The notes under the pieces were generated by a model. The model saw only the letters and a list, made by a program, of their open reading frames with translations. It searched no databases and was not told where the DNA came from. A stretch of DNA of 64,000 nt. It comes from Thermococcus barossii. GTDB taxonomy: Archaea; Methanobacteriota_B; Thermococci; Thermococcales; Thermococcaceae. The position numbers and the translations under genes are program-made. Positions 18,612 through 26,343 of this stretch are shown one piece after another (position 1 is the stretch's first letter; each line of letters starts with the position of its first letter). The DNA lies in the NCBI RefSeq assembly GCF_002214465.1, contig NZ_CP015101.1:112502-176501 (forward strand), in the 5' to 3' direction.

Positions 18612-18833
18612 ATGGCCATGTACATGGCTGAGTTCAAGCTTCGCTTCGGCGACATGAAATGGTACGTCCGGAGAATCGTCGAGGCCTCCTCACTGGAGGA
18701 GGCGGAGGAAATCGCCGAGCGCTACGCAAAGGCGATGAACAGGGGCGAAGTTAGATGGGAGCTGAGCTACGTCATTGAAGCCGGGAGGCCTCTCCTGATA
18801 GGAGAAGAGGAGTTAGAAAAGCTCGGTGCTTAG
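18612..18833 (+). CDS. Small protein of unknown function (73 aa)
   Basis: From the ATG at 18612 the product is MAMYMAEFKLRFGDMKWYV, followed by a helix rich in Glu and Ala (EASSLEEAEEIAERYAKAM) and a short strand region. This strand-helix pattern is common in small archaeal proteins, but I cannot name it. A second ATG at 18618 is possible. The end overlaps the convergent asparaginase gene by 21 bp. Confidence 0.55.
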   Translation: MAMYMAEFKLRFGDMKWYVRRIVEASSLEEAEEIAERYAKAMNRGEVRWELSYVIEAGRPLLIGEEELEKLGA

Positions 18834-19811
18834 TTCCATTGCAACGTTTCTTCTCATGATTTCCCTTATCTCTTCGACGTTTCTGGTGTGCCCCAGCGCC
18901 CACATGAGCTTTGTGAGGGTTGCTTCCTTTGTCATGTCTCCTGCGGGGATAACTCCTGCCTCCAGCGCCCTCCTGCCAACCTCGTAGCGCGTCAGGTCCA
19001 CGCCGCCGTAGAGGGCCTGGCTGGTCATCACCACCGGCTTCTTCTTGGCTGCAACTGAGACTGCTTCCAGAAGGTTCCGTCCCCTGTAGGGAATTCCACC
19101 GGCACCGTAACCCTCGAGAACTATCCCGTGAACTGTCCTTTCGACCGCCAGAAACGTCTCGGGGGACAGACCGGGTGTGAGGCGGAGATAGGCCACCTCA
19201 GGGTCTAGGGCAGGGTCAAAAACGGTCTCTCCGGAGAAGGAAATCTTTCGCCTGAAGATGATTTTATCCCCTTTTAGGTACGCCACGTCCGGGTAGTTTA
19301 TGCTCTGAAAGGCATTCAGGCCGAGGGAGTTGACCTTTGAGACCCTCGTGCCGAGCATTATCTTGCTCCTGAACGCCACGTAGATGCCCGGAATTCCGTC
19401 CATGGCGAATTTTATTGCCGTCTTCAGGTTTCCGGGGGCGTCGCTGTTAGGCTCCGTGATGGGGAGCATCGAACCGGTAAGAACCACCGGGACCGGGACG
19501 TTCCTGAGCATGAAGCTCAGCGCCGAGGATGTGTAGGCGAGGGTGTCCGTGCCGTGGGTTATAACGATGCCGTCGTAGTCGTGTATGGATTCAAACACCG
19601 CCTTTCCAATCTTGATCCAGTCCTCGGGCTGGATGAGCGTGCTGTCGACGTTAAGGAGGTCCCAGCAGTCTATTATGAGTCCGTCGTGTCTCTCTATGCC
19701 CGACATCTCGAGTATCTCGTCTATCCCAAGCTGGGCCTTGTAGCCCCTTTCCGTTTTTGCACTGGCTATCGTGCCCCCAGTCCCGATGACAAGAACTCTC
19801 ACTGCTTCCAC
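18813..19811 (-). CDS. L-asparaginase
   Basis: A 332-residue cytosolic enzyme that hydrolyses asparagine to aspartate and ammonia. The first catalytic Thr is in VIGTGGTIAS (about 8-17), and the second is in VITHGTDTLAYTSSAL (about 85-100), with the Thr-Asp pair. The supporting lysine is probably in RVSKVNSLG. Length matches the thermococcal type I enzymes (about 328). The start is GTG at 19811 with AGGAGG upstream; a second GTG 12 bases on is possible. It stands alone, convergent with the small gene at its 3' end. A GatD-like glutamyl-tRNA amidotransferase is excluded by the absence of the longer N-terminal extension. Confidence 0.9.
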   Translation of the reverse strand: MEAVRVLVIGTGGTIASAKTERGYKAQLGIDEILEMSGIERHDGLIIDCWDLLNVDSTLIQPEDWIKIGKAVFESIHDYDGIVITHGTDTLAYTSSALSFMLRNVPVPVVLTGSMLPITEPNSDAPGNLKTAIKFAMDGIPGIYVAFRSKIMLGTRVSKVNSLGLNAFQSINYPDVAYLKGDKIIFRRKISFSGETVFDPALDPEVAYLRLTPGLSPETFLAVERTVHGIVLEGYGAGGIPYRGRNLLEAVSVAAKKKPVVMTSQALYGGVDLTRYEVGRRALEAGVIPAGDMTKEATLTKLMWALGHTRNVEEIREIMRRNVAMELSTELF

Positions 19812-19888
19812 CGCTCTAACTACCTCCTCAGGTTTTTAGACTTTTTGACAAGATAAGCCCGTAGTCCCGATTCAAAATTGGAAAAATG

Positions 19889-21073
19889 TCAATCTTTCTC
19901 CCTTATAAGGCCCATCATGACAAAGGCGGCGGTGTTCATAGCGGCTGCGAAGAGGAAGCTGTATTCCAGGGAGTGGGAACTCCAGAGCCAGCCCGCTATC
20001 ACCGAGGCGGGAAAGACGAAGACGCCGAAGACGGTGTGGTATGCCCCTATCACCGTCCCCTTCTCGAACTCCTTCGCGAGGTCGGCCATGTAGGCCCTCG
20101 GAATTGTGTCCTCGATCGCTATGTAGACCCCGTAGAGCACGAAGGCCGCCATCAGCGTGTAGAGGTCTCTTGCATAGGCGAAAGCCACGGCCGCCAGAGC
20201 CGCCACCCCGAATCCGAGGGTTATGAGCCGCTTCTTACCGAAGCTGTCCGAGATAACTCCGAGGGGATACGCTGAGAGTGCATAGATGAGGTTGAACAGC
20301 GCGTAGAAGGCCATGCTCTGAACGACCGAATACCCCAGCTCCTGCGCCTTCCACATCGTGAAGGCGTAACTGTACCTCCCGAGGGCGCCTATCGCGACCA
20401 CCGCGAGGAAGAGCTGGAGGTTCCTGCTCCTCAGCGTTGATATGCCCTTTATCTTTCTCTTAACCTCACCGCCCCTGTCCTTCACGAAGAGGACTATGAC
20501 GAGGAGCGATATCGCCCCCGGAACCGCGGAGAGCAGGAAGATGTACCGGTAGGTGGTCTCGGCTGGAAGGTTTTTGAGGAGTTCTATCAGCCCTATCGCA
20601 ACGAGCGGGCCGGCAACCGCGCCGAGGGTGTCCATCATCCTGTGGAAGCCAAAGGATTTCCCGGTTTTCCCCTTCTCGCTTGACTCCGCTATCAGCGCGT
20701 CCCTGGGGGCTGTCCTTACGCCCTTGCCAACCCTGTCCACCGCGCGGAGGAGGAGGAAGTCCCACCAGTGGCGGGTGAAGGCAAGGGCTCCTTTTGAGAG
20801 AGTCGAGAGGGCGTAGCCGGCGAAGACGAAGGCCTTCCTCCGTTTAAAGCGGTCGCTCACGTAGCCGAAGGCCACCTTGAACAGCGAGCTCATGCTCTCT
20901 ATCGCGCCCATGACCGAACCGCTGAGAAGCTTTCCGGCATCGAGAACCTCCATCAGGTAGCTCGGCATTATTGGGATTATCATCTCGCTGCTCATATCGT
21001 TGAGGAAGCTGATGATTCCGAGCAGGAAGACGTTCCAGCTTATTCCGAATATCCTCCTCTCCCTTTCATCCAT
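19889..21073 (-). CDS. MFS transporter, PadR-linked
   Basis: A 394-residue, 12-segment transporter. The loop GYVSDRFKRRKAFVFAGY is the MFS signature after segment 2, and PLGVISDSFGKKRLITLG repeats it in the second half. Segment 4-5 contains RVGKGVRTAPRDALIAES, typical of a group of prokaryotic exporters. It lies 3 bp downstream of the padR gene and should be co-transcribed, which suggests an efflux pump induced by a ligand of the PadR protein. Substrate unknown. Confidence 0.85.
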   Translation of the reverse strand: MDERERRIFGISWNVFLLGIISFLNDMSSEMIIPIMPSYLMEVLDAGKLLSGSVMGAIESMSSLFKVAFGYVSDRFKRRKAFVFAGYALSTLSKGALAFTRHWWDFLLLRAVDRVGKGVRTAPRDALIAESSEKGKTGKSFGFHRMMDTLGAVAGPLVAIGLIELLKNLPAETTYRYIFLLSAVPGAISLLVIVLFVKDRGGEVKRKIKGISTLRSRNLQLFLAVVAIGALGRYSYAFTMWKAQELGYSVVQSMAFYALFNLIYALSAYPLGVISDSFGKKRLITLGFGVAALAAVAFAYARDLYTLMAAFVLYGVYIAIEDTIPRAYMADLAKEFEKGTVIGAYHTVFGVFVFPASVIAGWLWSSHSLEYSFLFAAAMNTAAFVMMGLIREKD

Positions 21074-21076
21074 TCC

Positions 21077-21367
21077 TCATTCCCCCAGCAGTTCGAGGCA
21101 GAGCTCCCTCAGCTTCTCTTTGCCCTCGTCGAGGGCTCTCCGGCCGATTTCCGTTATCTCGTAGACCCTCACGCGCCTTCCGTTCTTGACCTTCCACTGA
21201 CTCTTCAGGAGGCCCTCCTCCTCCAGGGAGTGAAGGAGGGGGTACATCGTGCCGGGGCTGATGTGGTAGCCGTGTCTCTCAAGCTCTTTCATCAGAAACG
21301 AGCCTGTGACCGGCTCTTCGCTCGCGTGGTGGAGTATGTGCAGGGCCAGGAAATCGCGGTACTTCAT
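21077..21367 (-). CDS. PadR-family transcriptional regulator
   Basis: The product (96 residues) is a winged-helix protein: MKYRDFLALHILHHAS, then EEPVTGSFLMKELERHGYHISPGTMYPLLHSLEEEGLL with the PadR signature SPGTMYPLL. A basic wing (NGRRVRVYEIT) and a C-terminal dimer helix follow. The ATG at 21367 has GGTG six bases upstream and lies at the edge of a palindromic operator. It is the first gene of an operon with the MFS transporter. PadR proteins usually repress such an operon until a small molecule binds. Confidence 0.88.
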   Translation of the reverse strand: MKYRDFLALHILHHASEEPVTGSFLMKELERHGYHISPGTMYPLLHSLEEEGLLKSQWKVKNGRRVRVYEITEIGRRALDEGKEKLRELCLELLGE

Positions 21368-21395
21368 ATCGAACACCGATATCGAAATGCGATAT
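21366..21395. promoter_or_regulatory. Triple half-site operator, probably for PadR
   Basis: Two overlapping perfect palindromes of the form ATATCG-n5-CGATAT share a central CGATATCG: 21366-21382 and 21379-21395. They touch the padR start codon and cover the expected transcription start, about 25 bp below a TATA-like TTTTTTAAGC near 21401-21410. This position suits autorepression. Confidence 0.7.
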
Positions 21396-21416
21396 TGGGG
21401 CTTAAAAAATTTTGGC

Positions 21417-21800
21417 TCATTCGAGCACGTGCTTCTCCAGAACGTAGCAGTGGAAGGTCCCCTCGAAGACCTTCTCCTTTCCCCTGAAAACACCAACCCC
21501 CGCCACCTTCTTACGTCCGAGGTCCTCAACAACCTCCGCCCTCGCCACGAGCCTATCACCGGCCCTCACCGGCTTCAGGAACTTCACCTCGGCTTTTCCG
21601 AGGACAACGGTGGGCTCGTTTACAGCCAGCATCGCCGCGTAGTCCGCTAAACCAAAGGTGAAACCCCCGTGAACGAGGCCGTGCTCGTCAACGGCCATCT
21701 CCTCAGTGGTTAGAAGCTCCACCTCAGCCCTTCCAGGTTCTATTCTCAGCGGCCTACCCACGAGCCTCTCCGAGGTCAGCCTGTGCGTCCTCTGCTCCAT
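21417..21800 (-). CDS. PaaI-like hotdog-fold thioesterase
   Basis: A 127-residue single hotdog domain with VDEHGLVHGGFTFGLADYAAML, the HGG helix signature of PaaI-type acyl-CoA thioesterases; Asp of LADYA is the probable acid. It would hydrolyse acyl- or aryl-CoA esters. ATG at 21800 follows GGTGGAG. It sits upstream of padR on the same strand, but the strong TATA and operator between them suggest separate transcription. Diverges from the DUF2240 gene on the other strand. Confidence 0.82.
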   Translation of the reverse strand: MEQRTHRLTSERLVGRPLRIEPGRAEVELLTTEEMAVDEHGLVHGGFTFGLADYAAMLAVNEPTVVLGKAEVKFLKPVRAGDRLVARAEVVEDLGRKKVAGVGVFRGKEKVFEGTFHCYVLEKHVLE

Positions 21801-21854
21801 GGTCTCCACCAAAGGTTTATTTATTTCCTCGCCCTAAAAAAGTTAGGTGGTTGC

Positions 21855-22253
21855 GTGCACCCGATAAAACGCGCGGTTGAGTATAAGGGTTCGCTTGAGT
21901 TCACCAGGAGCGAACTCGTTGGAATACTGGCCTTCAGTCTCCGGCTTATGGACGTGAAAGCCGCGAAGGAGCTTATAGCCAAGTCCCTGGAAGAGGGTCT
22001 CCTTGAGGAACGCGATGGAGTTCTCGTGGTCAACAAAGCCCTACTGTCGGAGGAAGAAGCCCAGGAGGACCTCTTCAACGAGATGGTGGGTTACATTGCC
22101 AACTCCCTCGGCTGGGAGCGGGAGGAGGTCATCGAGGGCATCAACTCCATGCGTGAACGCTACGGCGACCTCGACGAGAAGGTTCTGGCGTACCTCTTCG
22201 GCATGGAGAAGGGCGTTGATATGGCAAGGTTCAGGGACAGGATTGGTGATTAG
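21855..22253 (+). CDS. DUF2240-family archaeal protein
   Basis: The GTG at 21855 follows AGGTGG. The 132-residue product opens MHPIKRAVEYKGSLEFTRSEL and has a winged-helix-like middle with AKELIAKSLEEGLLEERDGVLVV. An acidic helical C-terminus (about 70-132) follows. The family is archaeal and uncharacterised, perhaps nucleic-acid binding. The 3' end overlaps the convergent PIN gene by 23 bp. Family call from recall of the N-terminal pattern, not a search. Confidence 0.6.
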   Translation: MHPIKRAVEYKGSLEFTRSELVGILAFSLRLMDVKAAKELIAKSLEEGLLEERDGVLVVNKALLSEEEAQEDLFNEMVGYIANSLGWEREEVIEGINSMRERYGDLDEKVLAYLFGMEKGVDMARFRDRIGD

Positions 22254-22686
22254 CATCGTATAAGGGTACTCCTTCACTTTCTGCGGGTTTTTGGAAGTCA
22301 GAGTCCAATGTTGCGAGGCACATGCCATAAACTTTAGTCGTGGCGAGGATTATGGCATCATTTGGGAGGAGACCATGTTTTTTAATGATCTCAGATGCCG
22401 TCTGAAGAACGACATCGTTTATCTCAGCAACCTTAAACTGACCGAGGAGGGTGAGAATCTTTTCAACTCCGCTGTTGGTTATTGTCGTGGGTCTCTTTTT
22501 CAGAGTAAACGCCGAGAGTCCCGTTGTTTTTGAAAGGAACAGAAAAACCACCTCTGAGTAAACGATAGCGTTTATAAAAAGCTCGTAATCATCGGAGAGG
22601 AGCCTTGTCAGCGTCTTCATAGCTGCGGAATTTCCTTTTAGATACTCTATAAAGACGTTCGAATCAATAAGCACCCGCTTGGTCAT
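22231..22686 (-). CDS. vapC: VapC-type PIN-domain toxin
   Basis: A 151-residue PIN protein. Acidic residues are Asp8 (VLIDSNVFIEY), Glu45 (VYSEVVF), Asp110 (LPNDAIILATT) and Asp128/Asp130 (LATLDSDF). These are the expected metal ligands, so it should be active. GAGGGGGAAAC precedes the ATG at 22686. A small antitoxin gene overlaps its start by 23 bp. It is convergent with the DUF2240 gene. Likely a separate toxin-antitoxin pair from that at 3.7 kb, with a different sequence. Confidence 0.86.
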   Translation of the reverse strand: MTKRVLIDSNVFIEYLKGNSAAMKTLTRLLSDDYELFINAIVYSEVVFLFLSKTTGLSAFTLKKRPTTITNSGVEKILTLLGQFKVAEINDVVLQTASEIIKKHGLLPNDAIILATTKVYGMCLATLDSDFQKPAESEGVPLYDANHQSCP

Positions 22687-22840
22687 ATGTTTCCCCCTCA
22701 AGCTCTTCCCAAGACTTCTCGGTTTTCAGGATTCCATAAAGTTCCTTCAAGAGTAACTCCATCTCTATAAACTTCTGGAGTTTCTTTCGGAGGAGCCTCT
22801 CATCGACACCTGGGGGAAGCTTTACGGTTATTTCCGACAT
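22664..22840 (-). CDS. vapB: Short VapB-type antitoxin (58 aa)
   Basis: ATG at 22840 to TGA at 22664 gives MSEITVKLPPGVDERLL, a short beta-strand then helices (RKKLQKFIEMELLLKEL) and an acidic tail with EKSWEELEGE. This is the size and layout of thermococcal VapB antitoxins that pair with PIN toxins. Its 3' end overlaps the toxin by 23 bp, in a different frame. A TATA-like TTTAATAGC lies about 30 bp upstream of the ATG. It is easily missed because of its size. Confidence 0.82.
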   Translation of the reverse strand: MSEITVKLPPGVDERLLRKKLQKFIEMELLLKELYGILKTEKSWEELEGETYDQAGAY

Positions 22841-22922
22841 GCTTCATTATAGGTGACCTCTGCTATTAAACCTTGTGGGCAAGGATTTAAACCCGAACAT
22901 CGAACGTAATCAGGGTGATACC

Positions 22923-23468
22923 ATGCCCGAGGAGGCGCTCATAGTTGTGGACATGCAAAGGGACTTCATGCCCGGCGGGGCTTTGCCTGTTCCAGAGGGG
23001 GACAAGATAATACCCCGGTGCAACCGATACATCGAGGAGTTCCGGAGGAGGGGGGCTTTAATAGTCGCCACGCGAGACTGGCATCCCGAGAACCACATCA
23101 GCTTCAGGGAGAACGGCGGCCCCTGGCCGAGGCACTGCGTCCAGAACACCCCCGGGGCAGAGTTCGTCGTGGAGCTTCCAGCTGATGCAGTGATAATCTC
23201 GAAGGCGACGGAGCCGGACAAGGAGGCCTACTCAGGCTTCGAGGGAACCGAACTGGCGGAGATTCTGAAGAGAAACGGCGTGAAAAGGGTCTACATCTGC
23301 GGCGTTGCGACCGAGTACTGCGTTCGGGCTACGGCCCTAGATGCGGTCAAAAATGGCTTCGAGACGTACCTCCTCAGGGATGCCGTGAAGGGGATCAACC
23401 CCCAGGATGAGGAGAGGGCTTTGAGGGAGATGGAGAGGGCCGGCGTGAAGGTTCTTTACCTGATATGA
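22923..23468 (+). CDS. pncA: Nicotinamidase
   Basis: A 181-residue isochorismatase-fold amidase that turns nicotinamide into nicotinate in NAD salvage. The catalytic triad is visible: Asp10 (VVDMQRDF), Lys94 (IISKATEP) and Cys133 (GVATEYCVRAT). The metal ligands are Asp52, His54 and His71. These positions agree with the Pyrococcus horikoshii enzyme. GGTGAT lies four bases before the ATG, and ATTTAAACC about 30 bp upstream is the TATA box. The end overlaps the convergent permease gene by 74 bp. Confidence 0.93.
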   Translation: MPEEALIVVDMQRDFMPGGALPVPEGDKIIPRCNRYIEEFRRRGALIVATRDWHPENHISFRENGGPWPRHCVQNTPGAEFVVELPADAVIISKATEPDKEAYSGFEGTELAEILKRNGVKRVYICGVATEYCVRATALDAVKNGFETYLLRDAVKGINPQDEERALREMERAGVKVLYLI

Positions 23469-24441
23469 CCCTCTTCCATTCTTTTAGGAGGACCAGGAGA
23501 AGGTTGAGCACTATCGGACCGATTATGAGGCCCTTTACTCCCATGGCCCAGGTTCCGCCTATCATCCCTATGAAGACGAGGGTCTCGTCAAGGTCCGCGT
23601 CTTTCGCCACCATCATCGGTCTTATGGTGTAGTCCGGCATCGGGGAGACCAGGAGAAAGCCGTAAACCGCTATCCCTATCGCGTGGAGGTACATGGCCTC
23701 CTTGGCGAAGTACGCGGCCGCGATGAGCCATATCATCCAGCCCTCGAAGAGCGGGACGAAGGAGAAGATGAAGGTCAGGAAGCCGGCCACTATCGCGGTG
23801 TACAAATCGGAGACCCCGAAGAGGAGAAAGCCAAAGGTCATCAGGATACCCTTTATGACGTTCAGAACCAGCCAGGCCCTTACCAGTGCCCCGAGGGTCT
23901 TGTTTAGGCTCTCGAGTATCTCCTCGCCCAGCCGGCGGTTCTTGTCTGGAATCGCCAGCCTTATCTCCTCCGCTATCTCATGGGCGTTGGCGAGGGCATA
24001 GTAGAAGGTGAAGAGGAATACGACCAGCTGGAGGAGGTACATGGGGAGGGAGAAGGCCTGCCTTGACAGGTATTCCGACAACCTCGGGATGAGCTGGTTG
24101 AAGAAGTTCTGGAGGAAATCGAGAACCTCTGGCGGCAGTGGCTGGGTCATGAGCCACCTGAAGAAATCAACAACGCTCTGGTAGAAGGACGCAGCGACCT
24201 GGACGGATATCATCAGAAGCTCGAAGGTCACCACACCACCAAGGCCCAGCATTCCCACCGTGAGGAGCACAGCGGAGTGGACCTCGCCGAGTTTGGGGAC
24301 AAGTCGCCTGTGTATGGGATAGGCGGCATATGCTAAAATCAGGCCGAAGAATATCGGGGTTATCAGTGGGCTGATGGCCCTCCAAGTTATGTATGCTATT
24401 ATGAGCACTGTGATAGCCCAGGCAAGTCTCTCCGCCTTCAT
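23395..24441 (-). CDS. AI-2E family membrane protein (permease)
   Basis: A 348-residue protein with about 7-8 hydrophobic segments. It has a long amphipathic region in the middle (about 95-170) and a C-terminal half with GVSDLYTAIVAGFLTFIF and IGMIGGTWAMGVKGLIIGPI, both typical of the AI-2E/YdiK/PerM family. Members have been linked to quorum-signal export or sodium/proton antiport; the substrate here is unknown. A TATA box (GGTTTATAAGG on the minus strand, around 24475) is shared with the divergent gene. Its basic, Pro/Ser-rich tail (about 330-348) overlaps pncA. Confidence 0.82.
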   Translation of the reverse strand: MKAERLAWAITVLIIAYITWRAISPLITPIFFGLILAYAAYPIHRRLVPKLGEVHSAVLLTVGMLGLGGVVTFELLMISVQVAASFYQSVVDFFRWLMTQPLPPEVLDFLQNFFNQLIPRLSEYLSRQAFSLPMYLLQLVVFLFTFYYALANAHEIAEEIRLAIPDKNRRLGEEILESLNKTLGALVRAWLVLNVIKGILMTFGFLLFGVSDLYTAIVAGFLTFIFSFVPLFEGWMIWLIAAAYFAKEAMYLHAIGIAVYGFLLVSPMPDYTIRPMMVAKDADLDETLVFIGMIGGTWAMGVKGLIIGPIVLNLLLVLLKEWKRVISGKEPSRRPSPSPSKPSPHPGG

Positions 24442-24495
24442 ACCCCTCGACAGGTTTATTAGGTCTCTCCTTATAAACCATGCGTGGTGCCGGCG

Positions 24496-24816
24496 ATGGA
24501 AGATGCTCTGAGGGAAAAGGCTCTGGCCTATATAAGCCGTGCTGAGTACTATATGGCGGAGAAACGCTTTGAGATGGCATACAACGCCTATATGGACGCC
24601 CTACACACCATTGGGGCCTACCTGGTCTACCTGGACATGGGAATGCTCATGTCCGTGAGAGAGATGATGGGAATCCTTGAGAGCCGGCATCCGGGAGTCC
24701 ATGGGGTCATAGCCCACTATTCCCGGGTAACGAGCTTTGATGAGGGGACATTAACCGCCATGAGAAAAGAGGTGGAGAGGCTCAGGGATTCAGTGTTTCC
24801 CACTGGGCCGGATTGA
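24496..24816 (+). CDS. Helical protein of unknown function (106 aa)
   Basis: Begins MEDALREKALAYISRAEYYMAEKRFEMAYNAYMDAL, an amphipathic helix pair resembling a HEPN or TPR-like bundle; this is only a shape impression. CTTATAAACC ends about 17 bp before the ATG at 24496, giving a leaderless spacing. It diverges from the AI-2E gene and ends 35 bp inside the convergent gene downstream. No catalytic motif is seen. Confidence 0.6.
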   Translation: MEDALREKALAYISRAEYYMAEKRFEMAYNAYMDALHTIGAYLVYLDMGMLMSVREMMGILESRHPGVHGVIAHYSRVTSFDEGTLTAMRKEVERLRDSVFPTGPD

Positions 24817-25264
24817 TTGTTTTCACGTGCAGCATGGAGGACAGCATCTTCTCATCCTCCCTTCTCTCCGTTCTGCAGTCAAAGACAGCCCCTTCGAGTG
24901 TCTTTGCCAGCCCATCGTTTCCGTAAAGGGTGACCAGCACTATACCTCTGTCCGAGGGATGGAAGGTTATGTACACGATGCCCCCGTCCCTCACCTCTAT
25001 TCCCGAGGGAACCATCTTCAGCAGAAACGCTCCGCTCCTGCCCTCACGGTTCCATATTCCGGTTATCTCAAGCATTCCACGGGAGTAGAAGACGTTGAGA
25101 AACGGAAGGGTTTCGCCCGTGGGCGTTAAGGGGTACGTTCCCATCTTGTACAGGACGACCTTTCCCCTGGCAGTTCCAAGAAACACCGAACCGCAGAGGT
25201 CGTCTATGTAAGAACCCAAAGCTTCATAAACAATATCGCCTGACACATCCAACGCTATCACCAC
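24782..25264 (-). CDS. Beta-rich protein of unknown function (160 aa)
   Basis: A soluble protein with strands throughout (DVSGDIVYEALGSYIDD, GKVVLYKMG, LLKMVPSGIEV, GIVLVTLYG) and a C-terminal helix. The N-terminus resembles a roadblock-like fold by eye, but this is weak. GTG at 25264 lies about 23 bp after an ATATAT element shared with the divergent DUF4152 gene, so it is probably leaderless. No motif identifies the function. Confidence 0.55.
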   Translation of the reverse strand: MVIALDVSGDIVYEALGSYIDDLCGSVFLGTARGKVVLYKMGTYPLTPTGETLPFLNVFYSRGMLEITGIWNREGRSGAFLLKMVPSGIEVRDGGIVYITFHPSDRGIVLVTLYGNDGLAKTLEGAVFDCRTERREDEKMLSSMLHVKTINPAQWETLNP

Positions 25265-25318
25265 TTTATACCTTGGCTCCCGTCATATATTGGTAATTGG
25301 TCCTTAACGGTGGTTACG

Positions 25319-26002
25319 ATGAGAATAGTCGCCGCTGACACGGGTGGAGCACTTCTCACCGAGGACTACGAGCCGGTTGGGCTTATAGCGACGGCCGCTG
25401 TGCTCGTGGAGAGGCCCTACCGGACGGCAACCCTGAGCAGGGCCAGGTACGCTGATCCGTTCAACTACGACATGAGCGGCAGGCAGGCCATTCGGGACGA
25501 GGCTCTGCTCGCGGTGGAGCTCGCTAGGGAGACAAAGCCTGATGTCGTTCACCTCGACTCGACTATAGGTGGTATTGAGGTCAGGAAGCTCGATGAGCCG
25601 ACCATAGAGGCCCTGACGATAACCGACCGCGGGAAGGAGGTCTGGAGAGACTTGGTCAAGGACCTTCAGCCCCTGGCAAAGAAGCTCTGGGAGGAGACTG
25701 GAATTGAAATCATAGCCATCGGCAAGTCCAGCGTCCCGGTGAGGATGGCGGAGATATACTCCGGGCTATACACGGCAAAGTGGGCCATCGAGTACGCGCG
25801 GGAGAACGGGAAGGCCACCGTCGGACTGCCGAGGTACATGAAAGTTGAAATCCGTCCTGGAAAAATCTACGGGGAAAGCTTGGACCCCCGCGAGGGCGGC
25901 CTATTCGGTGAAATAAATGCTGAAACCGAGGGAATCGGCTGGGAGCTGTACCCCAATCCTCTCGTGAGGCGTTACATGGTTCTTGAAGTGTGGAGGGAGT
26001 GA
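25319..26002 (+). CDS. DUF4152-family protein, RNase H-like fold
   Basis: A 227-residue protein starting MRIVAADTGGALLTEDY, an RNase H-type first strand with an acidic residue. HLDSTIGGIEV supplies another and VRMAEIYSGLYTAKWAIEYA a third region. The family is restricted to Thermococcales-type archaea; a Pyrococcus furiosus member (PF2046) has an RNase H-like structure. A nuclease role is therefore plausible. GGTG lies before the ATG at 25319. No obvious partner gene is nearby. Confidence 0.7.
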   Translation: MRIVAADTGGALLTEDYEPVGLIATAAVLVERPYRTATLSRARYADPFNYDMSGRQAIRDEALLAVELARETKPDVVHLDSTIGGIEVRKLDEPTIEALTITDRGKEVWRDLVKDLQPLAKKLWEETGIEIIAIGKSSVPVRMAEIYSGLYTAKWAIEYARENGKATVGLPRYMKVEIRPGKIYGESLDPREGGLFGEINAETEGIGWELYPNPLVRRYMVLEVWRE

Positions 26003-26019
26003 GGGGTTAACGTCATTAT

Positions 26020-26033
26020 CCAATTTTTATTGG
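26020..26033. promoter_or_regulatory. Palindrome upstream of the antitoxin gene
   Basis: CCAAT-TTTT-ATTGG is a perfect inverted repeat ending seven bases before the ATG at 26041 and next to the GGTGG ribosome binding site. It may be an antitoxin operator. Confidence 0.4.
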
Positions 26034-26040
26034 TGGTCAC

Positions 26041-26304
26041 ATGCCAGTCATTACCATCTGGGTAAACGTTCCTGAGAACGCCGACCCTGAAGAGCTGAAG
26101 AGGCTCTTAGAGCTTGAGCTGATTCGAAGAGAGCTCGTGAAGGAGCGGAAACGGCCAAAGGACGACTTCAGGAAGCTCAGGGGGATTTTAGGAAAGGCAG
26201 AGTTTGAGGAGATGAAGGCATACGAGCTGGAGGCTGAGTTCGGTGATTTATATAGATGCAAACGTCATATACAGCTATTACTCGTGGAGTATATTACTGA
26301 ATGA
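26041..26304 (+). CDS. VapB-type antitoxin left behind with a broken toxin
   Basis: The 87-residue frame begins MPVITIWVNVPENADPEEL and continues with charged helices (LELELIRRELVKERKRP). The layout resembles antitoxins that partner PIN toxins. GGTGGTC lies just before the ATG. From about residue 67 its sequence becomes unlike an antitoxin (CKRHIQLLLVEYITE), because the DNA there also encodes the start of a PIN toxin in another frame. Normally such antitoxins end shortly after the toxin start, so the C-terminus may be altered. Confidence 0.6.
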   Translation: MPVITIWVNVPENADPEELKRLLELELIRRELVKERKRPKDDFRKLRGILGKAEFEEMKAYELEAEFGDLYRCKRHIQLLLVEYITE

Positions 26305-26308
26305 GTAA
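26243..26308 (+). pseudogene. Truncated VapC PIN toxin
   Basis: From the GTG at 26243, inside the antitoxin gene, the frame reads VIYIDANVIYSYYSWSILLNE and then stops at 26306. YIDANV is the first strand of a PIN domain with the catalytic Asp5. The remaining 100 or more residues are absent: the next gene ends at 26344 on the other strand. The toxin therefore appears to have been lost by truncation. Confidence 0.65.
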
Positions 26309-26343
26309 TATTTGCGAATGAGTACAGAAAAAGAGAAGGCAGG

